From Avibacterium paragallinarum (GTDB taxonomy: Bacteria; Pseudomonadota; Gammaproteobacteria; Enterobacterales; Pasteurellaceae), in contig NZ_UGHK01000002.1 in NCBI RefSeq assembly GCF_900450705.1, positions 434,001 to 498,000 of the forward strand: 64,000 bases of DNA, read 5' to 3'. This document shows positions 7,670-16,894 of this stretch, piece by piece (within the stretch, counting starts at the first letter, position 1; every line of letters starts with the position of its first letter). The notes under the pieces were generated by a model. That model searched no databases. It worked only from the letters and a program-made list of their open reading frames with translations, and was not told the origin of the DNA. A program made the translations under genes and the position numbers.

Positions 7670-8921
7670 CTTCGCTTACCTCTGGCAAAGCCGCCGCTGT
7701 AATCCCCAATTCTTCTGCAATTTGCTGCCGTAATTCTTGCGTTGATAATGCCCCGCTATCTACTAAGTCAATCAGCCGTCCGATTTCTGCTTTGGCGGCT
7801 TCGGCATTCAATTTACGGGCTTCCGCTTGCTCTTTATCTGTTGGCGTATTGAGTGATGGAAAGTGAATTTGCCAGTTTTCAAATGGCTTAATATGTTTTT
7901 GCAACATCATCAATTCAATCAACCGCTCTAGTACAGGTTTGATTTTGTGCTGCTGGATACCCTCAATCAGGTCATAATAGCTCTCAAAATCACTTTTTCC
8001 TGTGGCGTTCATTCCTTTTGCTGATTGCCCGAATAAAATTGCCACGGGAATATTCACATCTGCCGAGATGGCGATTTTGAACTCATCAAGCACATCAACG
8101 ATGCCATTTAAATCAGCGTTTAAAATGGTGTAATCATCTTCAAAATCTACCGCCACCCCGTTTAGTAGATTGCGCCCCCGTTCAACAAGGTTAATCCGCT
8201 CTCTAATCTGATCTTCTAAACCGTTACCGATGGCAAGGGCAAGCCCTTTCATTTTATGCACGGCTTGCTGTTTACGCTCCAGAATTAATGATGACCAAGT
8301 GAGCGATGTTTGATAATCACGGATTTTTTGATACGCTGTCTTCACGACACTACGCCCAACCCAATGCAACCCTTTTTTTAATCGCTCAGGCATTGGATCT
8401 CCACCCATAAATAACAAGCGGCTTTCGTGAATTTCCACTTGGCTTTCAAGAGAGCCATTCACCGCCCCAATATTGAGGCGGTAGGTTTCAAACCGCCCAT
8501 AATTGGTTTGGCGTGGATCTAAATAGCGTCTTGTTGTCGGTGAAATTTGACTTAAATCAAACACCCTCACCTCATCAATGCGATTGAGTTTATTGATGTT
8601 CAACGGCTCGCTGAGCTTCGCCCCGTCATCGGTTAAAAGCAACATCACCGAGCCACCGAATAGCCGCGACCAACGCACCATATCCGCCAAGGCTGGCAAA
8701 ATTTTCAGGCGATCAAGGTCATTGAAAATCACGTTATCCTCATCACCTTCAATCTCAACAGAACGAGAAATCGCCGCATCGGCTGGCATATCTACCACCC
8801 GAGCCGCCAACCCACCTAGTTCATACAGGGTTAAATCCAAAAGTGCGGTGCTTTTTTGTGGTGTTTTTTGAAAGTGGTTTAGCCCTAAGGCATCGGCATA
8901 GCCGTCTTGGTTAAATGGCAT
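7614..8921 (-). CDS. Phage portal protein, DUF1073 family
   Basis: This 435 aa protein matches the DUF1073 family of phage portal-like proteins, with DMPADAAISRSVEIEGD near residue 42, LFMGGDPMPERL near 163 and ILFGQSAKGMNATGKSDFE near 300. The C-terminal helical segment (about 355-430) is charged. It sits 2 bp after terminase large and before MuF, the usual head-module order. Portals form the dodecameric DNA entry ring. The alternative family label (Acb1-like N-terminal domain) does not change the positional call. Confidence 0.82.
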   Translation of the reverse strand: MPFNQDGYADALGLNHFQKTPQKSTALLDLTLYELGGLAARVVDMPADAAISRSVEIEGDEDNVIFNDLDRLKILPALADMVRWSRLFGGSVMLLLTDDGAKLSEPLNINKLNRIDEVRVFDLSQISPTTRRYLDPRQTNYGRFETYRLNIGAVNGSLESQVEIHESRLLFMGGDPMPERLKKGLHWVGRSVVKTAYQKIRDYQTSLTWSSLILERKQQAVHKMKGLALAIGNGLEDQIRERINLVERGRNLLNGVAVDFEDDYTILNADLNGIVDVLDEFKIAISADVNIPVAILFGQSAKGMNATGKSDFESYYDLIEGIQQHKIKPVLERLIELMMLQKHIKPFENWQIHFPSLNTPTDKEQAEARKLNAEAAKAEIGRLIDLVDSGALSTQELRQQIAEELGITAAALPEVSEDDINDYQKAQKAKTVAVS

Positions 8922-8923
8922 AA

Positions 8924-10273
8924 TTAACTACCTAATCCAATAAATCGTGATAACACATCGTCTTTCGGGGCAAAGCACATCACCAAGGCATCCGCTTTAT
9001 TTGGTGAGGGGATGCCCCGTTTTTTCATTTCTTTTTTGCTCTCGACTTTCACGCGCCCGTTATTGTCATAATCCACATAAGGGCGGGATAACTCCGCTTT
9101 TAAATAATCCAGATCGTGAATTTGCGATGAAAGGCTGATTAGCTCATCAACGGGATAGCTTTCCTGATACTTGATGGCTCGATAGGTTTTGTAAAAGCGA
9201 TCTCGCAGCCGCCACCACGCTTGAGCCTTGATATTGGCGAACATATCTCGATTGGTTTTACCGAAAACATATTCTTCTTCAGGTTCAAACACCGCCCCGC
9301 CTGCATTAAACCCATTAATCACGAGCCTTTTATCTTTAATGCGGTTGTAATGGGCTTTCACTCCTGCCCCAACGCCAATGCTATCAAATACAATTTCATC
9401 AGCGTTAAACTCAATGGCGTTGAGCCTTGTGCGATCCGCACTGGCAATCACATCATCGCCTTTCCATTCATCAACCCGTAGCACCACTGAACCGTGCGAA
9501 AACGCATTGGCATTTGCATCAGCCCCTTCATCAGCCACATCAAAGCCGACAATTTTTCTGCCTTCAGGTTTAAACCCGAGTTGAATATGTGCATCAACGG
9601 CGGCATCAATCCATACGGGCTTAATGATCACTTTATCGCTATCTGCAACGGGTTCCCCCTCCCAAATATGCCGATAAAGCTCATAATCTTTCGCCTTGCA
9701 ATCTTCCATTTCTAATCGCAAGGTTTCGGGGAAAAAGGGATTATCTGTGAAATTAACTTTAATCAGGACAATATCGCTTGGCGGCGAAACAACAAAGCGT
9801 TGATAAGTATCATCAAGAATATTTTTCGGGTTAAAGGAAACCCAAATTTCAGAATATTCTTTCCGAATAGTTGGGATTAAAATTTCCCAACTCTCTTTTG
9901 ACACATTTTCGGCTTCTTCCACCCAGCAAATATCAATCCCCTCAAGGGATTTAATTTTAGTTGGGTTATTTTTGATGCCGTAAAACAGGAAAATCGCCCC
10001 CGTTTTAAGGTTGTAGATTTTGTTTTTCTGCACATCAAATTCGGCTTGATAGCCATAGCGTTCGATTGTATCGGCAAGTAACTGAATCACCGAATCACTA
10101 ATCGAGTTCTGTAATTCCCTTGCACACAAAAAACGGATTGATAATCGGCGGGCAATTTCAATTAACAGCCTCGCTATCGTCCAAGACTTACCACTACCAC
10201 GCCCACCATAAGCCACTTTGTAGCGATGAGGCTCAATAAAAGGCAAAAATTTACTAATCAGCTTCTGCGTCAT
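8924..10273 (-). CDS. Phage terminase large subunit
   Basis: This 449 aa packaging motor has an N-terminal ATPase with Walker A ([11 protein letters not shown], about residues 22-32), Walker B plus catalytic Glu (DICWVEEAE, about 131-139) and a SFNPK coupling motif. The C-terminal RNase H-like nuclease begins at [14 protein letters not shown]. It starts within the end of the terminase small gene (20-bp overlap) and is the second gene of the minus-strand head operon. Confidence 0.93.
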   Translation of the reverse strand: MTQKLISKFLPFIEPHRYKVAYGGRGSGKSWTIARLLIEIARRLSIRFLCARELQNSISDSVIQLLADTIERYGYQAEFDVQKNKIYNLKTGAIFLFYGIKNNPTKIKSLEGIDICWVEEAENVSKESWEILIPTIRKEYSEIWVSFNPKNILDDTYQRFVVSPPSDIVLIKVNFTDNPFFPETLRLEMEDCKAKDYELYRHIWEGEPVADSDKVIIKPVWIDAAVDAHIQLGFKPEGRKIVGFDVADEGADANANAFSHGSVVLRVDEWKGDDVIASADRTRLNAIEFNADEIVFDSIGVGAGVKAHYNRIKDKRLVINGFNAGGAVFEPEEEYVFGKTNRDMFANIKAQAWWRLRDRFYKTYRAIKYQESYPVDELISLSSQIHDLDYLKAELSRPYVDYDNNGRVKVESKKEMKKRGIPSPNKADALVMCFAPKDDVLSRFIGLGS

Positions 10274-10615
10274 CTGAAAATAAATCCCTTAATGAGCCTA
10301 ATGCCATAGAGCCATCGCTTGAGGTTAAATCTACTTTTTGGCTGAACATTCCTAAATGCTTGCCAAGTAATTCAAACGCCTTATTAGCCCCAGTTGGTTC
10401 AAACACAAAACATCGGTCATCTACCGCTTGCGTTGTTCCCTCTTGGGCGTTTTTAATTACAGTAGTAATGGTTAATGGCTTCTTACCTGTACATATAGCG
10501 AGATATTCTTGCAGATCATTAATAATCCCATCAACCGTTAAATTATGGCGTTGTTTATGTTTATCTTGTAATGCTTCAATACGGAGTGCGATCGGAGTGT
10601 CCTTTAATAATTTTT
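10254..10615 (-). pseudogene. Phage terminase small subunit, 5' end removed by IS1016
   Basis: An open frame with no start runs from the IS1016 edge to TAG at 10254. It reads LLKDTPIALRIEALQDKHKQ, then a region with VDGIINDLQEYL, ending [12 protein letters not shown]. This is the C-terminal two-thirds of a Terminase_2-type small subunit, which recognises phage DNA for packaging. The N-terminal DNA-binding domain is missing, replaced by the insertion element. It overlaps the start of terminase large. Confidence 0.78.
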
Positions 10616-11334
10616 GGGGCTGTCCTAGATAACTAGACTAAACTCCCTTTAACCAATTGTTTTAAAATAGAAATTTGACTTTTTATGTTGCTGTAATTAA
10701 AACGCCATTCACATTCCTTTAAATAAAGCTCAAAATGCGCTTTTGGGATACCATTAAATTTGCGTAAATGGCGTTTTGCTTGGCTCCAAAAATTCTCAAT
10801 TCCGTTAATGTGGTTATGATTTTCAGCAAAATGTGTGCTGTGATTGATACGAAAATGACTAAATTCACTCACATCAAGCACGTCATAACTACGATAATTA
10901 TCGGTGTAAACAATACTATCAGGCTTTACCTGCTCCCGAATAATGGGTAACAAGGTGGCAGATTGCGTATTTGGAACCGCAACGGTATAAACCTTGCCAT
11001 TGCACTTGAGAAGCCCGAATACCGCAATTTTCCCTGCCGCACCACGACCACGTTTGCCTTTGCGAGCACCGCCAAAATAACTTTCATCGGCTTCAATTTC
11101 ACCTTCAAACATCTCTAAGTGAAGGCTGTTTTGATAGATGAGTTGGCGTAAACGATGAAAGTAATATGCGGCAGTCGTTTTGTTTACATTGACTAACTCT
11201 GCTGCTGTCCTTGCAGTAACACCTGCAACAAATAGCTCAATGAGTTTATTTTGTTTGTGCTGACTTAGACGACTTTTTCTCATTGGTTCATTCTAACCTA
11301 AATAGATTTTTTAGTTGTTATCTAGGACAGCCCC
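10616..11334 (-). mobile_element. IS1016-like (IS1595 family) element, copy A
   Basis: This 719 bp element is bounded by inverted repeats GGGGCTGTCCTAGATAAC. Its transposase is on the minus strand. The 8 bp to the left (TAATTTTT) and right (TAATGATA) do not match, unlike the perfect duplication around copy C. The element lies at the junction between oppositely oriented phage blocks, so it probably marks a recombination or deletion endpoint rather than a simple insertion. Confidence 0.92.
10633..11283 (-). CDS. IS1016-like transposase (ISXO2-type DDE), copy A
   Basis: This 216 aa transposase has an N-terminal helix-turn-helix (about residues 5-40) and an ISXO2-like DDE domain with GEIEADESYFGGARKGKRGR, VYTDNYRSYD and HNHINGIENFWSQAKRHLR. 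It is nearly identical to the other two copies; one visible difference is Cys after LLK, where copies B and C have His and Arg. Confidence 0.93.
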   Translation of the reverse strand: MRKSRLSQHKQNKLIELFVAGVTARTAAELVNVNKTTAAYYFHRLRQLIYQNSLHLEMFEGEIEADESYFGGARKGKRGRGAAGKIAVFGLLKCNGKVYTVAVPNTQSATLLPIIREQVKPDSIVYTDNYRSYDVLDVSEFSHFRINHSTHFAENHNHINGIENFWSQAKRHLRKFNGIPKAHFELYLKECEWRFNYSNIKSQISILKQLVKGSLV

Positions 11335-11335
11335 T

Positions 11336-11665
11336 AATGATAAAACCTTAAAAGCACTGAAAGAAATGGTTGATGGACAAAAACGTCCATTATGGTTGCC
11401 TGATGTGGCTGGTGTGGCACCAGCGACTATTCTCGGTCATCAATATGTTATTGATCAAGGTATCGCAGATATTGCTGCAGGAGCAAAATTTGTTTATTTC
11501 GGTGATTTTAGTCGTTTCGTGATCCGTCGCGTATCAGGTATGACATTACGTCGTCTGGTAGAGCGTTATGCTGAGTTTGATCAAGTAGGCTTTTTAGCCT
11601 TCCACCGCTTTGACTGCGTGCTTGAAGATGCTTCGGCAATCAAAGCATTGGCAGGTAAAGGTTAA
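11336..11665 (+). pseudogene. Phage major capsid protein (HK97 type), C-terminal fragment
   Basis: Reading in from the IS1016 edge, 109 codons starting NDKTLKALKEMVDGQK match the end of an HK97-fold major capsid protein, including YFGDFSRFVIRRVSG and VGFLAFHRFDC, motifs common near the C-terminus of that family. The N-terminal two-thirds, including any delta domain, is gone. Connector genes follow directly, as in HK97-like modules. The apparent start at 11315 lies inside the IS and is not real. Confidence 0.78.
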
Positions 11666-11704
11666 TGTATAAAGCGGCCAAACGGCCGCTATTAAGGGGT
11701 AAAA

Positions 11705-12028
11705 ATGGACATTACGTTAGATGAAATTAAATTGCAGTGTCGAATCGATGGGAATGAAGAAGATGAATTGCTGAAAGTATTTTTAAGATCTGCTAAAGCA
11801 ATGATTGAGAATCATACGAATCGCAAGTTATTTTCAGAATTACCAATTGATAATGCCCCAGATAACGCACTTGAAGTGGGTGCGGATCTGAAAATCGCTA
11901 TTTTGATGTTGGTTGCTTATTTGTACGAAAATCGTAGCGGGGTTAATGAGCTAAATCAGGCTAAATATGCATCTTTTCCGCCAGCAGTCAAAATGATTGT
12001 CGAACGTTATACCTATATAGCAATTTAG
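11705..12028 (+). CDS. Head-tail connector protein (gp6-like)
   Basis: This 107 aa protein resembles the HK97 gp6-like DNA-packaging/connector family: it opens with MDITLDEIKLQCRIDG, and has FLRSAKAMIENHTNR and a central helix with ILMLVAYLYENRSG. It follows the capsid fragment after a small GC-rich hairpin and precedes the head-closure gene by 10 bp. It would form a ring under the portal. Confidence 0.85.
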   Translation: MDITLDEIKLQCRIDGNEEDELLKVFLRSAKAMIENHTNRKLFSELPIDNAPDNALEVGADLKIAILMLVAYLYENRSGVNELNQAKYASFPPAVKMIVERYTYIAI

Positions 12029-12038
12029 GGAAAATACA

Positions 12039-12362
12039 ATGAATATTGGAAGATTGCGCCATCGAATTACCCTACAGCAGCAAATTAACACCCAAAACAA
12101 CTACGGTGCATTGGTTACCGAATGGCAAGATGTTGTTAGATGTTGGGCGGAAGTCAAACCCTTAACGGGGAAAGAATATTTTTCCGCGCAACAGGTGCAG
12201 TCGGAAGTTACCATGCAAATTTGGTTACGTTATCGGGCAGGCATTACGCCCACAATGCGGGTGGTTTTTGGCGAACGGCATTTTGAGATTGTTGAAGTGC
12301 TGAATTACCAAGGACGAAACACCGCATTGCAACTGTTATGTAAGGAAAAAGTCAATGGCTAG
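12039..12362 (+). CDS. Phage head closure protein (gp16 family)
   Basis: This 107 aa protein starts NIGRLRHRITLQQ and has WQDVVRCWAEVKPLTGKEYF, typical of SPP1 gp16-like head-closure proteins, short beta-barrels between connector and tail. It overlaps the next gene by 8 bp, as expected in a compact late operon. Confidence 0.87.
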   Translation: MNIGRLRHRITLQQQINTQNNYGALVTEWQDVVRCWAEVKPLTGKEYFSAQQVQSEVTMQIWLRYRAGITPTMRVVFGERHFEIVEVLNYQGRNTALQLLCKEKVNG

Positions 12363-12834
12363 CACGGTCAAAGTGGAAGGATTAAGGGTGTTGTCGGCAG
12401 CAATGAAAGAACTCGGCCGAAAAGCAAGCAACCGTATTGCCGTTAAAGCAATGCGCAAAGGTGGGGCGATTGTACGCGACAAAGCACGCACTAACGCCCC
12501 AACCTTAAAAGAGAAAGTGCCGCACCGACGTGCAGGTACATTAAAAAAAGCCATTCAATCCAAGACCAAAGTCGGTCGAAATGGCAAAACTAACACCTAT
12601 ATTGGTGTAAAAAAGCTTTCGGGTAAACAAATCGAAAAGTTTAAAGCCAAAGCACAGAAAGGCGGGGCATATAACCCTAACGATCCGTATTATTGGCGAT
12701 TTGTTGAGTTCGGCACATCAAAAATGCCGGCACGCCCTTTCTTGCGCACAGCGTTTGAACAAACGAAAGACCAAGCCGCCAATGCCATTATTACCACCTT
12801 ACGAGAGGAAATCTTAAGGGAAGGAAACAAATGA
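12355..12834 (+). CDS. HK97 gp10 family phage protein
   Basis: This 159 aa basic protein carries the HK97-gp10 pattern: VEGLRVLSAAMKELGRKAS, a Lys/Arg-rich middle and YYWRFVEFGTSKMPARPFLR near residue 120. Members act at the head-tail interface as tail completion or terminator-related proteins. It overlaps both neighbours (8 bp upstream, 4 bp downstream), indicating translational coupling. Confidence 0.88.
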   Translation: MASTVKVEGLRVLSAAMKELGRKASNRIAVKAMRKGGAIVRDKARTNAPTLKEKVPHRRAGTLKKAIQSKTKVGRNGKTNTYIGVKKLSGKQIEKFKAKAQKGGAYNPNDPYYWRFVEFGTSKMPARPFLRTAFEQTKDQAANAIITTLREEILREGNK

Positions 12835-13175
12835 TCCAACACGACTTATTTAACGCCCTGTCGCCTTTGGTTGCAGGGCGTTGTTTTTATGAAGTGATCC
12901 CTGATACCAATACGCCCCATCCCGTCATTGTGTATCAATTCCCCACCATCACCCCAAATTCTGCCCTAGAAGATGGGGATTTAGATGATTACCAAGTGCA
13001 AATCGACATTTACAGCAATCAAGTTGATGACATCTTTAACTTGCGCGAAGCATTGTTTGAAGCGGTAGAAGATGAATTTGATTTTGCAGAACGGTTATCT
13101 GATTTTAGTGATTATGAACCCGATACAAAACTACACCGTCGTGTAGTGATGTATCAAATAGCTTATGGAGAATAA
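12831..13175 (+). CDS. DUF3168 phage tail completion protein
   Basis: This 114 aa protein matches DUF3168: MIQHDLFNALSPLVAGRCF at the start and DYQVQIDIYSNQVDDIFNLR in the middle. Such proteins act as tail terminator or completion proteins. It overlaps the gp10-family gene by 4 bp and is followed 2 bp later by the tail tube gene. Confidence 0.85.
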   Translation: MIQHDLFNALSPLVAGRCFYEVIPDTNTPHPVIVYQFPTITPNSALEDGDLDDYQVQIDIYSNQVDDIFNLREALFEAVEDEFDFAERLSDFSDYEPDTKLHRRVVMYQIAYGE

Positions 13176-13177
13176 CT

Positions 13178-13834
13178 ATGGCCACACAAACCACCCCATT
13201 TCAGGGGACAAAATTTTATATCGGCAAGGGGGTTGAAGCGGAGAAAAATATCACCGCGTGCGAAATCACCCCTAATGCCAAAATCACCGTCGCCAATAGC
13301 GGTTACAAAAAAGGGGATTTGCTCCGCATTACTGGGCTTGGCTCGTTAGACGGCTACTACCCTGTTAAAGATGTTCAAACCAATGACATCATTTTTGCCG
13401 ATGAAGTGAATTGGGCAGACCAAGACAAACCAACCGTGTTTACCAATGCCAAAGTAGCGCGGGTAATTTGGTCAAATAACTTCTGTGCCATCACAAATAT
13501 TGAAGGTGATGGGGATACATTAACAGAAGAAGATGTGACCACAATGTGCAGTGAAGGCACAGAAACTGAACCAGGCGATATTGAGTTTGGTAACGTAAAA
13601 CTCACCTTTCGCTATGCTCCTGCAACAGAGATACAAGCTGATCTGCGCAAAAAATTCTTTGCTAAAGAAACGTTTCCCTGGATGCTGGTGTTAAAGAATA
13701 AACAGGGTTCATTGTATGGAACTGGATTTATTCAAACTGGAGTTAATTGGAGCGGCGAAGTAAAAGGTAAGTTTGAATCTGGTGTAACGATCAAAAAATC
13801 AAAACGTGATTACCATTTACCTGTAAATGCGTAA
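13178..13834 (+). CDS. Phage major tail tube protein
   Basis: This 218 aa protein sits in the tail tube position of a siphovirus module, between the tail completion gene and the gpG/GT chaperones. Beta-rich sequence with IEFGNVKLTFRYAP and FESGVTIKKSKRDYHLPV is consistent with a lambda gpV-like tube subunit. Recognition is by position plus general character rather than an unmistakable motif. Confidence 0.7.
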   Translation: MATQTTPFQGTKFYIGKGVEAEKNITACEITPNAKITVANSGYKKGDLLRITGLGSLDGYYPVKDVQTNDIIFADEVNWADQDKPTVFTNAKVARVIWSNNFCAITNIEGDGDTLTEEDVTTMCSEGTETEPGDIEFGNVKLTFRYAPATEIQADLRKKFFAKETFPWMLVLKNKQGSLYGTGFIQTGVNWSGEVKGKFESGVTIKKSKRDYHLPVNA

Positions 13835-13892
13835 TTGTTTTAAATTAGGCTGCTGTATGGGCGGCCTTTCATTTCTGATAAGGATAAAAAAA

Positions 13893-14309
13893 ATGGCTAT
13901 TGGCACTCGTGAATCATTATTGGTAGAAAATCAACCAAAACTGCAGAAAGTAAAAATTGGTAATACGGAGTATTTTATCCGTGAGTTTAGTGTGGGAGAT
14001 ATGAATCACAGTTTATATGCGCAACAAAAAGTGCTGTGCGATCTCGCTGAAGAACAAGGGATTGAATTAAATTATGATGATCCTGAAGAATTAGTTAAAC
14101 AACTTAGTAAAGTTTATGATCCTTATCGATTGGCGAGAAACCTAGCTATTCGTTTATGTGATGAAAATGGAAATAATCTATTTGATTTTGAAAATATAGA
14201 GGATTTGAAAGCCTTATCAAAACTTGATAAATCTGTTTCAGAAGAATTGAGTCGTGCATTAATGGGAGAACAGCCAAAAAACTCACAGACCGACGCAAGT
14301 TCCAAATAA
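13893..14309 (+). CDS. Tail assembly chaperone (gpG-like)
   Basis: The ATG at 13893 follows AAGGAT and gives 138 aa; the longer frame from 13827 overlaps the previous gene and has no ribosome binding site. The protein contains EYFIREFSVGDMNH and DLKALSKLDKSVSEEL and matches lambda gpG-type chaperones that load the tape measure. A canonical -1 slippery site near its end leads into the gpT-like frame, giving a GT fusion. Confidence 0.82.
   Translation: MAIGTRESLLVENQPKLQKVKIGNTEYFIREFSVGDMNHSLYAQQKVLCDLAEEQGIELNYDDPEELVKQLSKVYDPYRLARNLAIRLCDENGNNLFDFENIEDLKALSKLDKSVSEELSRALMGEQPKNSQTDASSK
14276..14282 (+). promoter_or_regulatory. Programmed -1 ribosomal frameshift site (A AAA AAC)
   Basis: In the gpG frame the codons CCA AAA AAC make the ideal heptamer A AAA AAC. 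A -1 slip continues into the frame reading LTDRRKFQIILSLALGK, which joins without a stop to the gpT-like segment. This reproduces the lambda G/GT arrangement. Confidence 0.85.
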
Positions 14310-14584
14310 TTCTCAGTCTTGCGTTGGGTAAAACACTGGTTGAAATCGAGACAATGCCTGAATCACATTTTCAGGAATATATGCTATTTTATGAAGAACA
14401 GCCTTTTGGCTTATGGCGTGAAGATTATCGTACAGCCCAAATATCACATTTGTTGGCAGCTATCCATCGTGATCCAAAACAAAAAGCAACAACACTGAAT
14501 GAATTAATGCCTTTTTTTATTGAAAGGAATGTAGAAGATGGTAGCGATGATGACGGTTCAGAATCTTATCTAGCCAATCGTTAA
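14282..14584 (+). CDS. Tail assembly chaperone extension (gpT-like part of GT)
   Basis: About 100 codons are reached by -1 frameshifting from gpG. The segment has RRKFQIILSLALGKTLVEIE, then YEEQPFGLWREDYRTAQI, which resembles gpT-type C-terminal domains that bind the tail tube. The apparent TTG start at 14324 has no ribosome binding site and cuts off conserved residues, so expression as a fusion of about 230 aa is favoured. Confidence 0.8.
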   Translation, partial: LTDRRKFQIILSLALGKTLVEIETMPESHFQEYMLFYEEQPFGLWREDYRTAQISHLLAAIHRDPKQKATTLNELMPFFIERNVEDGSDDDGSESYLANR

Positions 14585-14655
14585 ATATCTATTGCCTTGT
14601 AATTCACTAGGCAATATAATGAATTTAATGATATTAGTAAATAAAGGAAAGAAAA

Positions 14656-14895
14656 ATGCTAGTTGATTTCATCCTGTTTTGGGCAAAAGTATTTTTTGGT
14701 ATATTAATTGCATTAGGTTCACTCTTTCTATTATTTGCAGTTGATATTAAATATATTTTTGCTTTCTTTGGTATTTTCGTGCTTTCTTTTTTGGTGCGGT
14801 TGATTATGGTATTCGTTCAAACGAAGAAATATTATGCTGAGTTAGAAAAAATAAAGCAGGAACAAGTGCGTGTAAAATACGTTATCATCAACTAA
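14656..14895 (+). CDS. Small membrane protein in phage tail region
   Basis: A 79 aa protein with two strongly hydrophobic stretches (about residues 5-30 and 33-55) and a charged C-terminal tail. GGAAAG precedes the ATG. I do not recognise the family. It lies between chaperone and tape-measure genes, followed by a terminator-like hairpin at 14913-14940. It could be a moron or superinfection-exclusion gene; this is a guess from position. Confidence 0.6.
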   Translation: MLVDFILFWAKVFFGILIALGSLFLLFAVDIKYIFAFFGIFVLSFLVRLIMVFVQTKKYYAELEKIKQEQVRVKYVIIN

Positions 14896-14912
14896 AAACA
14901 ATTTTTTGAAAG

Positions 14913-14940
14913 AAGCTCGCATTATGGCGAGCTTTTTTAT
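14913..14940 (+). terminator. Hairpin with U-run before tape measure gene
   Basis: AGCTCGC and GCGAGCT form a stem with a short loop followed by TTTTTTAT, a rho-independent terminator shape. It lies just before the tape-measure start at 14951, so it would separate the small membrane gene from the following gene or reduce read-through. Confidence 0.6.
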
Positions 14941-14950
14941 TGGGGGAAAT

Positions 14951-16173
14951 ATGTCATCGCTTGGCAGTTTAAACATTAGATTAGGATTAGATAGCGTTCA
15001 ATTTCAGCAAAGCCTTAGCAAGTCCGCTTATCAGTCTCAAAAATTCGCAAAACAATTTGAAGTCAATCTCTCTGCTGCACAAAACAAAGCAAGACAATTC
15101 TCTGAACGAACAACCGAATACCTTAATAATATCGAACGCGCGGCAATCTCAATTAATAAAACAACGAGTAGAACATTTTTTACAAGCATAGCAAGTTGGG
15201 CTGGTAACAACTTGTCATCTGCGGCATCGCAAACATTGAGATATGCTGATAGTTACACCGAATTGCAAAATCGGATGAGATTAGTAACAGATAGCCAAAA
15301 TGAAATGGCTGCGGTAACTAATACTGTATTTGATATTTCATTACGCACTAACCAGGCAGTAAGCGCAACTGCGGAAGTGTACCAGCGCTTTGCAAAAAAT
15401 GCGGAACAACTCGGATTATCACAAGAGAATGTTGCTTCGCTCACTGAAACGGTTTCCAAATCAGTTGCTATGTCCGGTGCAAGTGCCGCATCTGCGGAAG
15501 CGGCATTAATGCAATTTGGTCAAGCAATGGCAAGTGGTGAATTACGTGGAGATGAACTAAATTCTGTGATGGAGCAAACCCCAGCACTAGCACAAGCGAT
15601 CGCTGATGGATTGGGTGTAAGTGTTGGTACTTTAAAAGATATGGGGAAAAATGGTGAGCTTCAGATCAGTAAAGTGATTGCAGCCCTTCAAAAAGTTAAA
15701 TCTTCAGTTGATTCGGATTTTGAAAAACGTGTCAAAACCTTATCAATGTCCTTTACCAATCTTGAAACATCAATGATCCAATTTGCGGGGCAGGTTGATA
15801 CAGCCTATGGAGTTACACAGAAACTCGGGCAAGGCGTAGAGTTTGTTGCTGAAAACCTTGATGTGCTCATCAAAGCAACGGCAGTTTTTATTGGTGCTTT
15901 AGCAGTTGGTCATATTACCAAGTATTCTCTTTCTCTTGGTCAAAAAGCCCTTCAGCACGCTAAAAATACTATTGCTGTAACAAATGAAACAAAAGCAATT
16001 TATGCTAATGCCGTTGCAATGCGTACTGCGGCTCAAACAGAAATGGCAAGCCTTGCGGCACAGTTGAAATTAACCCAATCTGAAAAAACTCGTCATGCAT
16101 TACGCGAACAAATGAAAGTTCAAGCGGCACAAATTATTGCATTAACTAAAGAAGAAGCCATCGCAAAACAAAA
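14951..16173 (+). pseudogene. Phage tail tape measure protein, truncated by IS1016
   Basis: The ATG at 14951 follows GGGGG; the longer frame from 14906 begins in the hairpin. The 407 remaining codons include LNIRLGLDSVQFQQSLSKSA, a coiled-coil region and the tape-measure domain with MAVTNTVFDISLRTNQAV-type sequence, SGASAASAEAALMQFGQAMA and LRGDELNSVMEQTP. The C-terminal part, with membrane segments, is lost at the IS edge. Tape measures set tail length. Confidence 0.85.
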
Positions 16174-16892
16174 GGGGCTGTCCTAGATAACAACTAAAAA
16201 ATCTATTTAGGTTAGAATGAACCAATGAGAAAAAGTCGTCTAAGTCAGCACAAACAAAATAAACTCATTGAGCTATTTGTTGCAGGTGTTACTGCAAGGA
16301 CAGCAGCAGAGTTAGTCAATGTAAACAAAACGACTGCCGCATATTACTTTCATCGTTTACGCCAACTCATCTATCAAAACAGCCTTCACTTAGAGATGTT
16401 TGAAGGTGAAATTGAAGCCGATGAAAGTTATTTTGGCGGTGCTCGCAAAGGCAAACGTGGTCGTGGTGCGGCAGGGAAAATTGCGGTATTCGGGCTTCTC
16501 AAGCACAATGGCAAGGTTTATACCGTTGCGGTTCCAAATACGCAATCTGCCACCTTGTTACCCATTATTCGGGAGCAGGTAAAGCCTGATAGTATTGTTT
16601 ACACCGATAATTATCGTAGTTATGACGTGCTTGATGTGAGTGAATTTAGTCATTTTCGTATCAATCACAGCACACATTTTGCTGAAAATCATAACCACAT
16701 TAACGGAATTGAGAATTTTTGGAGCCAAGCAAAACGCCATTTACGCAAATTTAATGGTATCCCAAAAGCGCATTTTGAGCTTTATTTAAAGGAATGTGAA
16801 TGGCGTTTTAATTACAGCAACATAAAAAGTCAAATTTCTATTTTAAAACAATTAGTTAAAGGGAGTTTAGTCTAGTTATCTAGGACAGCCCC
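16174..16892 (+). mobile_element. IS1016-like (IS1595 family) element, copy B
   Basis: 719 bp with the same inverted repeats as copies A and C. The left flank AAACAAAA and right flank ATTTAAAT do not match, so no target duplication is present. On its left the tape measure is cut; on its right a different phage frame begins part-way. A deletion between two IS copies, removing the tape-measure end and the tail-tip genes, is the simplest reading. Confidence 0.92.
16225..16875 (+). CDS. IS1016-like transposase (ISXO2-type DDE), copy B
   Basis: 216 aa, same architecture as copy A with His after LLK (Cys in A, Arg in C). HTH at the N-terminus, DDE-type residues in EADESYFGG, VYTDNYRSYD and the H-N-H-I-N-G-IENFW region. 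The frame is intact and could be active. Confidence 0.93.
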   Translation: MRKSRLSQHKQNKLIELFVAGVTARTAAELVNVNKTTAAYYFHRLRQLIYQNSLHLEMFEGEIEADESYFGGARKGKRGRGAAGKIAVFGLLKHNGKVYTVAVPNTQSATLLPIIREQVKPDSIVYTDNYRSYDVLDVSEFSHFRINHSTHFAENHNHINGIENFWSQAKRHLRKFNGIPKAHFELYLKECEWRFNYSNIKSQISILKQLVKGSLV

Positions 16893-16894
16893 AT

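Noticed and set aside
7443-9715. Plus-strand open frames within the terminase/portal region
   Set aside because: All are opposite to strongly supported phage genes and lack family features or ribosome binding sites.
10616-16892. IS1016 A and B as ends of a composite transposon carrying phage genes
   Set aside because: Flanks do not show a shared outer duplication and the inner cargo is a truncated phage module, so recombination is more likely.
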